A stretch of 47,947 nt of DNA. Origin: DAOTXN01 sp034435435. Lineage in GTDB: Bacteria; Chloroflexota; Anaerolineae; S140-20. Of this stretch, positions 38,814 through 46,423 are shown piece after piece. Made by a program: the position numbers and the translations under genes. The stretch spans positions 1 to 47,947 of the forward strand of contig DAOTXN010000107.1 of NCBI GenBank assembly GCA_034435435.1. The letters run 5' to 3'. The notes under the pieces were generated by a model that made no database searches, was not told the DNA's origin, and saw nothing but the letters and a program-made list of their open reading frames with translations. The number at the start of each line of letters is the position of its first letter. The stretch's first letter is position 1.

Positions 38814-39347
38814 ATGCACTTGTGGCACGACATTTCCGCAGGGCCAGAAGCGCCCGACACTGTTCACGTCATCGTCGAAATCCCCAAAGGCAGTCGCAAC
38901 AAATACGAGCTGCACAAAGAGACAGGCGTCATTCGATTGGATCGGGTGCTCTATTCGTCGCTGCACTATCCGGGCGACTATGGCCTGATCCCGCAAACCT
39001 ATTACGACGACGGCGACCCGCTGGATATTTTGGTGATGACCAACTCGCCCACCTTTCCCGGCTGTCTGCTCGAAGCGCGCCCCATCGGTCTGTTTCGTAT
39101 GACCGACAAGGACCAACCCGACGATAAAGTGTTGGCGGTGTTGGAAAATGACCCCTTTTTCGCCGAGTGGCGCGACATCGGCGACATCCCCCAGCACTTT
39201 TTGGCCGAGATGGCCCATTTTTTTTCGGTCTACAAAGACCTGGAACGCGCTCGTACCCAAGCCCTGGGCTGGGAGCCGGCCGCGGCGGCTCGCCAGGCCA
39301 TCCGACACGCTATGCGGTTGTACCAAAAGGAGTACGGCCAGGGGTAA
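38814..39347 (+). CDS. ppa: Inorganic pyrophosphatase (family I)
   Basis: 177 residues. Hydrolyses pyrophosphate. Family signature in VHVIVEIPKGSRNKYE, and the metal-binding DDGDPLDILV, with YPGDYGLIPQTYYD. The C-terminal HFFSVYKDLE...ALGW block is also typical. ATG 38814 is favoured (GGGAG 9 bp up); TTG 38808 is too near the Shine-Dalgarno. Confidence 0.94.
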   Translation: MHLWHDISAGPEAPDTVHVIVEIPKGSRNKYELHKETGVIRLDRVLYSSLHYPGDYGLIPQTYYDDGDPLDILVMTNSPTFPGCLLEARPIGLFRMTDKDQPDDKVLAVLENDPFFAEWRDIGDIPQHFLAEMAHFFSVYKDLERARTQALGWEPAAAARQAIRHAMRLYQKEYGQG

Positions 39348-39386
39348 AATTGATCCCCCATACGACGACCTGGATGGGAGTGAGTG

Positions 39387-39971
39387 ATGACCGAACCAGC
39401 GGGCCTGAAGCGACTTGGAACGGAAAAGGAAATCGGCCTGGGGGCAGACCAGGCGGTCAAGCGAAAAGGTTGGGTGACGGTGGATTTTTTCACGCACAGC
39501 TATCGTATTTCCGGCGCGGTAGACGTGCGCCGTCTGCCCCTGGCGGACCAACTGAACGACCGTACCACTTCCTATTTGATGTTGGAAGATGCCTACGTTT
39601 CCCCCATTGACCGCCCAGGTGACATCACCGCCAGCTATGCGGCGGCGGCGCTGCGCAAAGAAAACGTCACCATGGCCGTTCTCGCCAGCAAAGAAGACGG
39701 TTTATCCAAAAAGCAGAGCTATGGCAGTTACTTTGGAACTTCTCTTAAAAACGTTTTTATCACCGTGCCCCAATTTGAAGTGCGCGGCTTTTTACAGGTA
39801 GTCGGCAAGTTCGACTTGCACGCCTTGCTGGCAACCGGCACCGACCGCTTTATGCCGCTGGTCGACGGCACAACTTTTGCCTCCATCAAACCCGATATTC
39901 AATTCGACGGCGGTATGATATTGGTCAACAAAGACGCAGTAGGCGTCATGTGCATAAGAGAAGACGAATAG
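39387..39971 (+). CDS. Unknown protein with an internal duplication
   Basis: 194 residues, soluble, no signal peptide. The two halves look alike: RISGAVDVRRLPLADQLN...SYLMLEDAYVSP (about 42-90) and EVRGFLQVVGKFDLHALLA...RFMPLVDGTTFA (about 130-175). Each has a beta strand, a loop with a Leu-Asp/Leu-His element, then a strand ending in an acidic turn. It may be the domain I recall as DUF6812, but I am not sure. ATG 39387 follows GGGAG; GTG 39384 is the alternative. Lies between pyrophosphatase and a receiver-CpaE gene on the same strand. Confidence 0.7.
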   Translation: MTEPAGLKRLGTEKEIGLGADQAVKRKGWVTVDFFTHSYRISGAVDVRRLPLADQLNDRTTSYLMLEDAYVSPIDRPGDITASYAAAALRKENVTMAVLASKEDGLSKKQSYGSYFGTSLKNVFITVPQFEVRGFLQVVGKFDLHALLATGTDRFMPLVDGTTFASIKPDIQFDGGMILVNKDAVGVMCIREDE

Positions 39972-40026
39972 GGATTTTGACAGGGGGGGGGAGCCGGAAA
40001 TTGGGTTTTCAGAGAGGAGTGTTGTG

Positions 40027-41145
40027 ATGGCAAAGATCCTGGTGATTGACGACAACGTTGACCTGTTACAGATGATGCGTCTGATTTTGCAAGAGCGCGG
40101 CAAACACGAGGTCATCCTGAGCGCCGACGGGGCCGATGGCCTGAGCCGCGCACTCTCTGCGCCGCCAGATCTGGCCATCGTAGATGTGATGATGCCCGGT
40201 ATGACCGGATACGACATTGTGCGCCGCATGCGCGATATGCCTCAGACGACCGAGATTCCCATCCTGATCCTCACCGCCCGCGGACAGATGATCGACCGAC
40301 AGACGGCGATCCAGGCCGGAGCCAACGATCACATGGCCAAGCCTGTTACCCCCCAGGCTTTATTGGAAAAAGTGGACGAATTACTGGCCCTGCATGGCGT
40401 CCCAAGCGACGGATGTCTCGATTGCACAGTGATCAGTGTGTTCAGTCTGCGTGGGGGTGTGGGGGCCACTACTGTGGCGGTCAACCTGGCCCTGAGCGCG
40501 ATAAAGGCCCAAACTCAAGAGGCGAGGCAGGTATGTCTGATAGACCTGAGTCCCGCGTCGGGCCAAGTCACACTGCACCTTCGTGTACGCGCCCAACATA
40601 GCTGGACGGCCCTACCGAACATCAGCACAAATCTTTCTATTGAAGAACTGAGAGGGTTGCTCACTGTGCACCCCTCGGGCCTTCACGTATTGGCCGCGCC
40701 GTTTGAGCCGCCCATTGCCACCATGCTCTCTGCTCCCTTGGTAGAAGGGACGCTGATAGCGTTAAAGCAACACTTTAAAACCATCGTGATCGACGCGCCG
40801 CCGCTGATAGATGCGGCCGGGGCGGCTGCGCTGGATAACTCGGACCGCATTTTACTGGTGCTCACGCCCGAAGTCGGCGCGATTCAGTCCACAGTGGCTA
40901 TGCTCCAAGTGCTGAATGATATGCAGACCAAAGTCACAGTGGTGCTGAATCACATTTCACCACAACCCGGCGTGCCCGCGGCGGCCATCGAAAAGGCGCT
41001 CCGCCGGCCGCCCGATCTTATCATCCCTTTCGATCCGGCTCAGGTCGCTGCCTTGCCGCAAGGCAAGCCCTTGGCCTGGGTGCAGCCCACCGCGCCTTTG
41101 GCCGTGGCCGTCACACAGCTATACGCGATGCTACAACCACGTTAA
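40027..41145 (+). CDS. Receiver domain fused to CpaE-like ParA/MinD ATPase
   Basis: 372 residues. The N-terminal receiver (about 1-120) has ILVIDDN, phospho-acceptor Asp53 in LAIVDVMMPG, LILTARG and HMAKPVT. A ParA/MinD-type ATPase (about 138-370) follows with SLRGGVGATTVAVNLALSA, CLIDLSP and TIVIDAPP. The deviant Walker A lacks both lysines of KGGxGKT, as in many CpaE/TadZ proteins that position type IV-like pili. No other tad genes are in the window. ATG 40027 has GAGGAG 8 bp upstream. Confidence 0.88.
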   Translation: MAKILVIDDNVDLLQMMRLILQERGKHEVILSADGADGLSRALSAPPDLAIVDVMMPGMTGYDIVRRMRDMPQTTEIPILILTARGQMIDRQTAIQAGANDHMAKPVTPQALLEKVDELLALHGVPSDGCLDCTVISVFSLRGGVGATTVAVNLALSAIKAQTQEARQVCLIDLSPASGQVTLHLRVRAQHSWTALPNISTNLSIEELRGLLTVHPSGLHVLAAPFEPPIATMLSAPLVEGTLIALKQHFKTIVIDAPPLIDAAGAAALDNSDRILLVLTPEVGAIQSTVAMLQVLNDMQTKVTVVLNHISPQPGVPAAAIEKALRRPPDLIIPFDPAQVAALPQGKPLAWVQPTAPLAVAVTQLYAMLQPR

Positions 41146-41149
41146 AAGA

Positions 41150-41176
41150 AGTCCGGTTTCTTGAAGAAACCGGACT
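41150..41176. terminator. Inverted repeat between convergent genes, probable terminator
   Basis: Perfect 13-bp arms AGTCCGGTTTCTT and AAGAAACCGGACT around a single G. It lies between the ends of the receiver-CpaE gene (+) and the DUF503 gene (-). There is no T-tract, so it may be a repetitive palindrome serving as a transcription barrier. Confidence 0.6.
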
Positions 41177-41181
41177 ATTGC

Positions 41182-41466
41182 TCAGAATACCTCGATCTGC
41201 CAATCAACGACCCGCACATCGGGGCGGTTTTGCTCGATCCACTCGATGGCGCACTCCAACAGGCCGTGTACATAACCGGCGTCGGTGCTCACAGAGACCA
41301 GCGCGATCTGCGCCGACTGCCACGCATCGTGATAGTCTATCTCGGCCACCGCTAGGTTAAATTCTTTGTGCAGGCGAGACAGTAGCGGCTTGAGCAGGCT
41401 ACGCTTTCCTTTCAGCGACCCGTTACCCGGCAGATGCAAATCGACCGTACACGCCCCAATGATCAT
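41182..41466 (-). CDS. DUF503 (YlxP-like) protein
   Basis: 94 residues, the full length of DUF503: MIIGACTVDLHLPGNGSLKG, KRSLLKPLLSRLHKEFNLAVAE, and ALVSVSTDAGYVHGLLECAI. Homologues are often near ribosome-assembly genes and their function is unproven. ATG 41466 overlaps the stop of the AI-2E-type permease gene (ATGA). Confidence 0.92.
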   Translation of the reverse strand: MIIGACTVDLHLPGNGSLKGKRSLLKPLLSRLHKEFNLAVAEIDYHDAWQSAQIALVSVSTDAGYVHGLLECAIEWIEQNRPDVRVVDWQIEVF

Positions 41467-42641
41467 TCTGCCTGTTTGCTCTCTGCACCCCTCACCGCTG
41501 TCTCAGAGGGGGATACAACTATATCCACCTTTGGCTCACCCGCGCTCGCCGCCTGGACTTGGATTGCTTGGCGCTGTTCTGGAAAGGGCGGCAAGTCTAA
41601 CAAACGATAATAGGTGTACTCGACGAAAACACGCAGCGTGGCTGTCACTGGCGCGGCCAACAAAATGCCCAACACGCCGCCCAAACGCGCACCGATAATC
41701 GCGGCGATGAGCACGACTACAGGATGCAAATTCAAGCTTTGCCCCATAATGCGTGGCACGAGGAAATTGTTCTCCAGTTGTTGCAGCAGGGTGTTTACGC
41801 CAACCACAACCACAGCGAACCAGGTGTTGCTGATGTGTAACACATCGGAACCCTGAATGAAAGCGATAAATACGGTAGGAATAGAGGCGATGGTCGGTCC
41901 CAGGTTAGGGATAAACTCCAAAACGCCAAACAGCAAGCCAATCAGCCAGGCATAAGGCAGCCCAATGGCTGCCATAGTAATGCCCACGACCAGCCCCATC
42001 ACCACACACAGAATCAACTGCCCGCGCAAAAAAGCATTCCAAGTGGCAACAACCTGCATCCGCAGACGATGCACGTCCTGGCGATAGTCAGGAGGGGTTG
42101 CTTCGTCAATCCACCGCAAGATCAGATGTGCGTCTTTGACCAAGTAAAAAGAGGCCACGAGAATAAAGAACGACCAGAATAGGGCCGACGCGATGTTGGA
42201 GAGAATACCGATCGTCTGATTGGCCAGCGACGATAGGAACCCTTCAATGGTGTTGCTGGCCTGCTCATACACGTCTTGAACGTCGAGGGTAAAGTCGCCA
42301 ACCGTCACCGGTTGATCGATGAACTCATTGATAGCCTGGATGAACTCGGGCAAACCCTCCAAAAAGCTCTCGATCTGTGTGATCAGCGAGGGGATGAGTA
42401 GCGCCGGAAGCGTAATCAGCAGGGTCACCAGCACCAGGTACATGAGAACGACGACGAATGTGCGGTGTAGACGCAGGTGCTTGGAGAAAAAATCGGCAAT
42501 CGGTGACAGAATATAAGCCAGGATGAGCGTGATGATGACAGGGGGCAGTACGGTCGAAATCCGGTTAATCAGGAAAAAAAGGATGAGGACGCCCCCGATA
42601 GCGATCGTCCGCTTCGTCGTGGAAGACCAGACTTGTTCCAT
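41463..42641 (-). CDS. AI-2E-family transporter (PerM-like permease)
   Basis: 392 residues with about eight membrane segments in the family arrangement: two or three near the N-terminus (about 13-85), a soluble stretch with QIESFLEGLPEFIQAINEFI, then the C-terminal bundle containing LEFIPNLGPTIASIP and LENNFLVPRIMGQSLNLHP. Family members export small molecules or ions (AI-2 in YdgG, Na+/Li+ in others); the substrate here is unknown. ATG 42641 follows GGGAG, 33 bases inside the open frame. A 50-residue charged tail ends the protein. Confidence 0.92.
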   Translation of the reverse strand: MEQVWSSTTKRTIAIGGVLILFFLINRISTVLPPVIITLILAYILSPIADFFSKHLRLHRTFVVVLMYLVLVTLLITLPALLIPSLITQIESFLEGLPEFIQAINEFIDQPVTVGDFTLDVQDVYEQASNTIEGFLSSLANQTIGILSNIASALFWSFFILVASFYLVKDAHLILRWIDEATPPDYRQDVHRLRMQVVATWNAFLRGQLILCVVMGLVVGITMAAIGLPYAWLIGLLFGVLEFIPNLGPTIASIPTVFIAFIQGSDVLHISNTWFAVVVVGVNTLLQQLENNFLVPRIMGQSLNLHPVVVLIAAIIGARLGGVLGILLAAPVTATLRVFVEYTYYRLLDLPPFPEQRQAIQVQAASAGEPKVDIVVSPSETAVRGAESKQAE

Positions 42642-42730
42642 CGCAGCTCCCAAAAAAGACGCAGGTGGACACAAATGTACGCTGATTTCAAGTCAGCGTC
42701 GATCCGCGTTACCTGCGTCCTACTCTCAAG

Positions 42731-43357
42731 TCAATGAACCGGTCCCCAAAGCTCCAGAGGCCAATAGGAAAACCATGCTCGTCCAACAATATTGTCGATG
42801 GGAACGGGGCCAAAGTTACGCGAGTCGTTAGAAAACTGGCGATTATCGCCCATAACAAAAACGTGCAAGGGTGGGACCACCTGCTCTGCTACGTCTCGGC
42901 CGCCGGGATGTGTGACATAAGGCTCATCCAGGGCTTGGTCGTTGATATATACTTTCCCGCCGCGACTAGAGAGCGTCTCACCGGGTAGCGCGATGACGCG
43001 CTTGATGAGTAGCTCAGGCCCGGCCTCCGGCATATCGATGACGACGATGTCACCCCGCCGCGGACCGTGAAAACGATACGTCACCTTTTCCACCACCAGT
43101 CGCTGCTCCGAATGCAGGTTCGGCTCCATGCTTTGTCCCTGCACCTGTGTAGCCTGAGCCAGAAACAAGTTGATGCCCACGGCGATCAACAACGCCGGGA
43201 CGATCGTTTCGATCAAAGCGCGAATCGTTTGCAGCGGACCGCGCCACCAGCCTCCCGTCGACTTGGGTCCCAGCGCCAGCGCGCCCTCATCGGGCAATGC
43301 GGACTGCGCCTCAGGCGTCTCAGCCGTTGCGCCGGCTTGGTTTTCCAGTTCTTCCAT
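42731..43357 (-). CDS. lepB: Signal peptidase I (second copy)
   Basis: 208 residues. A polar, partly acidic N-terminal tail (about 1-40) precedes one membrane helix (about 48-67). The Ser-Lys dyad is Ser76 (GQSMEPN) and Lys119 (LLIKRVIALPGE), with GDNRQFSNDSRN. Differs from the 24667 copy in the cytosolic tail and in several active-site neighbours, so it is a distinct paralogue. ATG 43357 is used (first of two adjacent ATGs is too close to GGAGT). Follows pnp by 15 bp. Confidence 0.93.
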   Translation of the reverse strand: MEELENQAGATAETPEAQSALPDEGALALGPKSTGGWWRGPLQTIRALIETIVPALLIAVGINLFLAQATQVQGQSMEPNLHSEQRLVVEKVTYRFHGPRRGDIVVIDMPEAGPELLIKRVIALPGETLSSRGGKVYINDQALDEPYVTHPGGRDVAEQVVPPLHVFVMGDNRQFSNDSRNFGPVPIDNIVGRAWFSYWPLELWGPVH

Positions 43358-43372
43358 CATACTCCAGCCATT

Positions 43373-45577
43373 TCAGCGCCGCCGCGGGCGCCGATCTCGG
43401 TCACGCCCGCCGCCCCGTCCGCTCCGTCCGCCGCTTCTGATGCGATCGCGGTCGCGAGCTTCTTCTAATGTCCAGCCCTCCAACACCGCCTGGCGCGACA
43501 GGCGAATCTTGCCATCTGAGTCAATGTCTGTCACCATCACCATGATCTCGTCGCCCACCTGCACCACGTCTTCCACTCGCGAAGCCTTGAAATCGGCCAA
43601 TTGCGAAATGTGTACCATGCCATCGGTGCCGGGTAAGATTTCTACAAAGGCCCCAAAATCGGTGGTGCGCACGACTTTGCCGGTATAGATGTCGCCAATC
43701 TTGGCCTCTTCGGTCAACGCCTCGATGCGCGCCAACGCCTTGTCGGCCGCCGGTCCTTCGACCGCGGCGATGAAAACCGTGCCATCGTCTTCGATGTCGA
43801 TCTTGACGTTATACTCCTCTTGGATGGCCCGGATGATCTTGCCGCCCGGTCCGATGATCGCGCCGATCTTTTCAGGATCGATCTGAATGATGGTCATACG
43901 CGGCGCGTATGGTGAAAGCTCTGCGCGTGGCTCGGGTATAGTCTCCAACATCTTGTCGATGATCTGTAGGCGCGCCTCGCGGGCCTGGGCCAGCGCCTGC
44001 TCCAGCAATGCGTAGCCAATGCCCTTGATCTTGATATCCATTTGGAGCGCCGTGACGCCCTCGGTAGTGCCTGCGACCTTAAAGTCCATGTCGCCCAGAT
44101 GGTCTTCCATGCCCTGGATGTCGGTGAGGATGGCGGCCTGCTCCCCATCGCTGATCAGGCCCATAGCAATGCCGCCCACCGGACGTTCGATGGGCACGCC
44201 GGTGTCCATCAACGCCAGGGTGCTGCCGCACACGCTGGCCATCGACGTGCTACCGTTGGACGAGAGCACTTCAGACACCAACCGAATCGTGTAGGGGAAT
44301 TCGTCTTCGGGTGGGATCATCGAGCGCAGGGCCGTCTCGGCCAGCGCGCCATGGCCTATCTCGCGGCGTCTGGGGCCGCGCACGGGCCAGGTCTCGCCGG
44401 TGGAAAACGGTGGAAAGTTATAGTGGTGCAGATAGCGTTTGCTATCCTCGGGATACAGACCATCGAGGGTCTGTTCCTCGCGTGGGGTGCCCAGTGTGGC
44501 AATGGTGAGCACCTGTGTCTCGCCGCGCTGGAACAGCCCCGAGCCGTGAGCGCGGGGCGACAGCCCCACCTCGCAATAGAGCGGTCGAATTTCCTTCAGA
44601 CCCCGCCCATCGGGCCGGATGTGTTCGTGCAGAATGCGCCGACGCACCTCGGCCTTGAAAACGTCGTTAAAAACCTCACGCACGTCCTGGGGCGCGATTT
44701 CCCATTCTGCGCCTTCTTGCGCCTTGAACGCATCCACGATTTCGTTGCGTAGATCGTCAATGAGCTGATTGCGCTCCTCTCTGTCCAGGTGGGTGGATTG
44801 CACGATGGCCTGGGCCAGCCGGTCGCCAATACGCTCTACCACGACCTGGCGGACCTTTTCATCCAGGATAAAAGGCGTGTATTCGAACTTGGGCTTGCCG
44901 GCCTCGGCGCGCATGCGCCGCTGGACCTCGATGAGAGGTTGCAGCGCGGCGTGGCCGAACTGGAGCGCCCGGAGCATGGTTTCTTCGGGCACTTGGTTGG
45001 CCCCCGCCTCGACCATAATGATGGCGTCGGCGGTGCCGGCCAGGCGCAGATCGAGATCGCTATTCTCCATTTCGGGGATGGTGGGATTGATAACCAGCTC
45101 GCCGTCGATCAGCCCGATGCGCACCGCGCCCACCGGCCCGTCCCACGGAACATCCGAAACAGTTAGCGCAGCTGACGCGCCGATGATGCCCAGGATGTCA
45201 ATGTTGTGGACCTGATCGTGCGACAGCGCCGTGAGAACAACCTGCACATCGTTGCGCATATCCTTGGGAAAGAACGGGCGCAGCGGACGGTCAACCAACC
45301 GCGCTGTGAGGATGGCGCTCTCGCCTGGTCGCCCTTCGCGGCGGAAAAAGCTGCCAGGAATGCGTCCGGCCGCGTACAGGCGTTCCTCATACTCTACGCT
45401 CAATGGGAAAAAGTCTATTCCCTCGCGGACGCTCCTGGACATCGTGGCGGTGGCCAGCAGCAAAGTATCGCCCTGACGCACAGTGACGGCCCCGCCAGCC
45501 TGCCCGGCCAGTTTGCCGGTCTCGATAGTGATCGGTTTACCGCCGACCTCGACAGAAAATGTTTTGTTCACGTTCAT
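43373..45577 (-). CDS. pnp: Polyribonucleotide nucleotidyltransferase (PNPase)
   Basis: 734 residues, standard length. Two RNase PH domains (first active-site blocks AGRIPGSFFRREGRPGE; second FPPFSTGETWPVRGPRRREIGHG and VLSSNGSTSMASVCG), a KH domain (IGAIIGPGGKIIRAIQEE) and an S1 domain (GDIYTGKVVRTTDFGAFVEI), then an Arg/Gly/Asp-rich tail. A 3'-5' phosphorolytic exoribonuclease of the RNA degradosome. ATG 45577 has GGAGG upstream. Downstream of rpsO, as in many bacteria. Confidence 0.97.
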   Translation of the reverse strand: MNVNKTFSVEVGGKPITIETGKLAGQAGGAVTVRQGDTLLLATATMSRSVREGIDFFPLSVEYEERLYAAGRIPGSFFRREGRPGESAILTARLVDRPLRPFFPKDMRNDVQVVLTALSHDQVHNIDILGIIGASAALTVSDVPWDGPVGAVRIGLIDGELVINPTIPEMENSDLDLRLAGTADAIIMVEAGANQVPEETMLRALQFGHAALQPLIEVQRRMRAEAGKPKFEYTPFILDEKVRQVVVERIGDRLAQAIVQSTHLDREERNQLIDDLRNEIVDAFKAQEGAEWEIAPQDVREVFNDVFKAEVRRRILHEHIRPDGRGLKEIRPLYCEVGLSPRAHGSGLFQRGETQVLTIATLGTPREEQTLDGLYPEDSKRYLHHYNFPPFSTGETWPVRGPRRREIGHGALAETALRSMIPPEDEFPYTIRLVSEVLSSNGSTSMASVCGSTLALMDTGVPIERPVGGIAMGLISDGEQAAILTDIQGMEDHLGDMDFKVAGTTEGVTALQMDIKIKGIGYALLEQALAQAREARLQIIDKMLETIPEPRAELSPYAPRMTIIQIDPEKIGAIIGPGGKIIRAIQEEYNVKIDIEDDGTVFIAAVEGPAADKALARIEALTEEAKIGDIYTGKVVRTTDFGAFVEILPGTDGMVHISQLADFKASRVEDVVQVGDEIMVMVTDIDSDGKIRLSRQAVLEGWTLEEARDRDRIRSGGRSGRGGGRDRDRRPRRR

Positions 45578-45627
45578 TTTACCTCCATGACGGCAGGTAA
45601 AAGAACCGCAGAAACGAATGTGAGGGG

Positions 45628-45705
45628 AAGGTTAGAGGTTAGGGGCTGAAGAGTAAAGCTTTTTTGTCCGTAGAGGTTACTCTTCAATCTCCAATCTCCA
45701 ACCTT
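45628..45705. repeat. Long imperfect hairpin with 7-bp periodicity upstream of pnp
   Basis: 29-nt arms (45628-45656 and 45677-45705) pair almost throughout; the inner 9 bp GAAGAGTAA/TTACTCTTC are perfect and the differences are transitions. Each arm also shows heptamer units (AGAGGTT/AGGGGCT; CAATCTC twice). Lies in the rpsO-pnp spacer. Confidence 0.75.
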
Positions 45706-45761
45706 CGGTCTCCCTCGCGCTCCGGCTCCTTGCCTGCCGCTAAAATTGTTCAATAGCAACA

Positions 45762-45797
45762 AGCGAGTAGATTAGGGCAATAGCCTGCCTCTACTCG
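45762..45797. repeat. Second hairpin in the rpsO-pnp spacer
   Basis: Outer arms GCGAGTAG (45762-45769) and CTACTCGC (45790-45797), with an inner GGCA/TGCC pair. In E. coli the rpsO-pnp region carries a terminator and an RNase III site that controls pnp; this hairpin is a candidate counterpart just after the rpsO stop. Confidence 0.6.
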
Positions 45798-45815
45798 CCA
45801 AGTGGCTTGTATCGG

Positions 45816-46085
45816 TTACTTGCGCAGCCCCAGACGCTGAAGAATTTCCTGATAACGACTGGGGTCCTTGCGGCTCAGATAGGTCAAGTGGCGGCGGCGT
45901 TGGCCCACCAATCGGAGCAAGCCCCGCCGCGAGTGTTCGTCGTGCTTGTGTTCTTTCAAGTGCTCGGTGAGTTGCTGGATGCGCGTGGTCAACAGCGCAA
46001 TCTGTACTTCCGGCGACCCGGTATCAATGGGATGTCGATGAAAATCCTGGATTAACATTTGTTTTTCAGGTTTTGACAAAGCCAC
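45816..46085 (-). CDS. rpsO: Ribosomal protein S15
   Basis: 89 residues, the family's usual size. ALSKPEKQMLIQDFHRHPID, TGSPEVQIALLTTRI, HKHDEHSRRGLLRLVGQRRR and YLSRKDPSRYQEIL match S15 end to end; it binds 16S rRNA helix junctions in the small subunit. The start is GTG at 46085 with AAAGGAG about 9 bp upstream; the longer frame (46103) would add six non-homologous residues. Confidence 0.96.
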   Translation of the reverse strand: MALSKPEKQMLIQDFHRHPIDTGSPEVQIALLTTRIQQLTEHLKEHKHDEHSRRGLLRLVGQRRRHLTYLSRKDPSRYQEILQRLGLRK

Positions 46086-46239
46086 TTTACACACTCCTTT
46101 CAATCACAGGACCGGCTTGTTGCGGGCCGGCCCTTTACTCAAACCCATTCTACCACAAAGCGGGCCAGTCGGCAAATGTGGATTTGACTATCAAGTCTTG
46201 CGCAAACGCCGGGTTTGGACTACACTACAATTATTGAGT

Positions 46240-46381
46240 GTAACTGCTCAGCCCAAATGCGTAAAAGCGGCAAACCCAAAGCCATTCGACAGGATTCACA
46301 AGATTCACAGGATGGAATTCGTGGAAAAATCCTGTAAATTCTGTAAATCTTGTCCAAAGAGCTACCAGGGTGAGCAGTTAC
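46240..46381. mobile_element. 142-bp MITE with 8-bp target duplications
   Basis: Terminal repeats GTAACTGCTCA (46240-46250) and TGAGCAGTTAC (46371-46381), flanked directly by the identical 8-mers TATTGAGT (46232-46239 and 46382-46389). The interior holds 9-bp tandem units (AGGATTCAC-type, then AATCCTGTA-type) that are roughly inverted to each other, so the element can fold. No ORF. Ends starting GTAA with 8-bp duplications are known for IS66-family elements, the likely helper (inference). Otherwise the 46104-46423 spacer shows nothing clear. Confidence 0.85.
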
Positions 46382-46423
46382 TATTGAGTTTTCTTTCTTG
46401 GTTCACGTTACGGAGGGACAACC

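Noticed and set aside
46290..46350. Short repeats inside the MITE as a CRISPR array
   Set aside because: The units are 9 bp and contiguous without spacers, and lie between terminal inverted repeats with target duplications.
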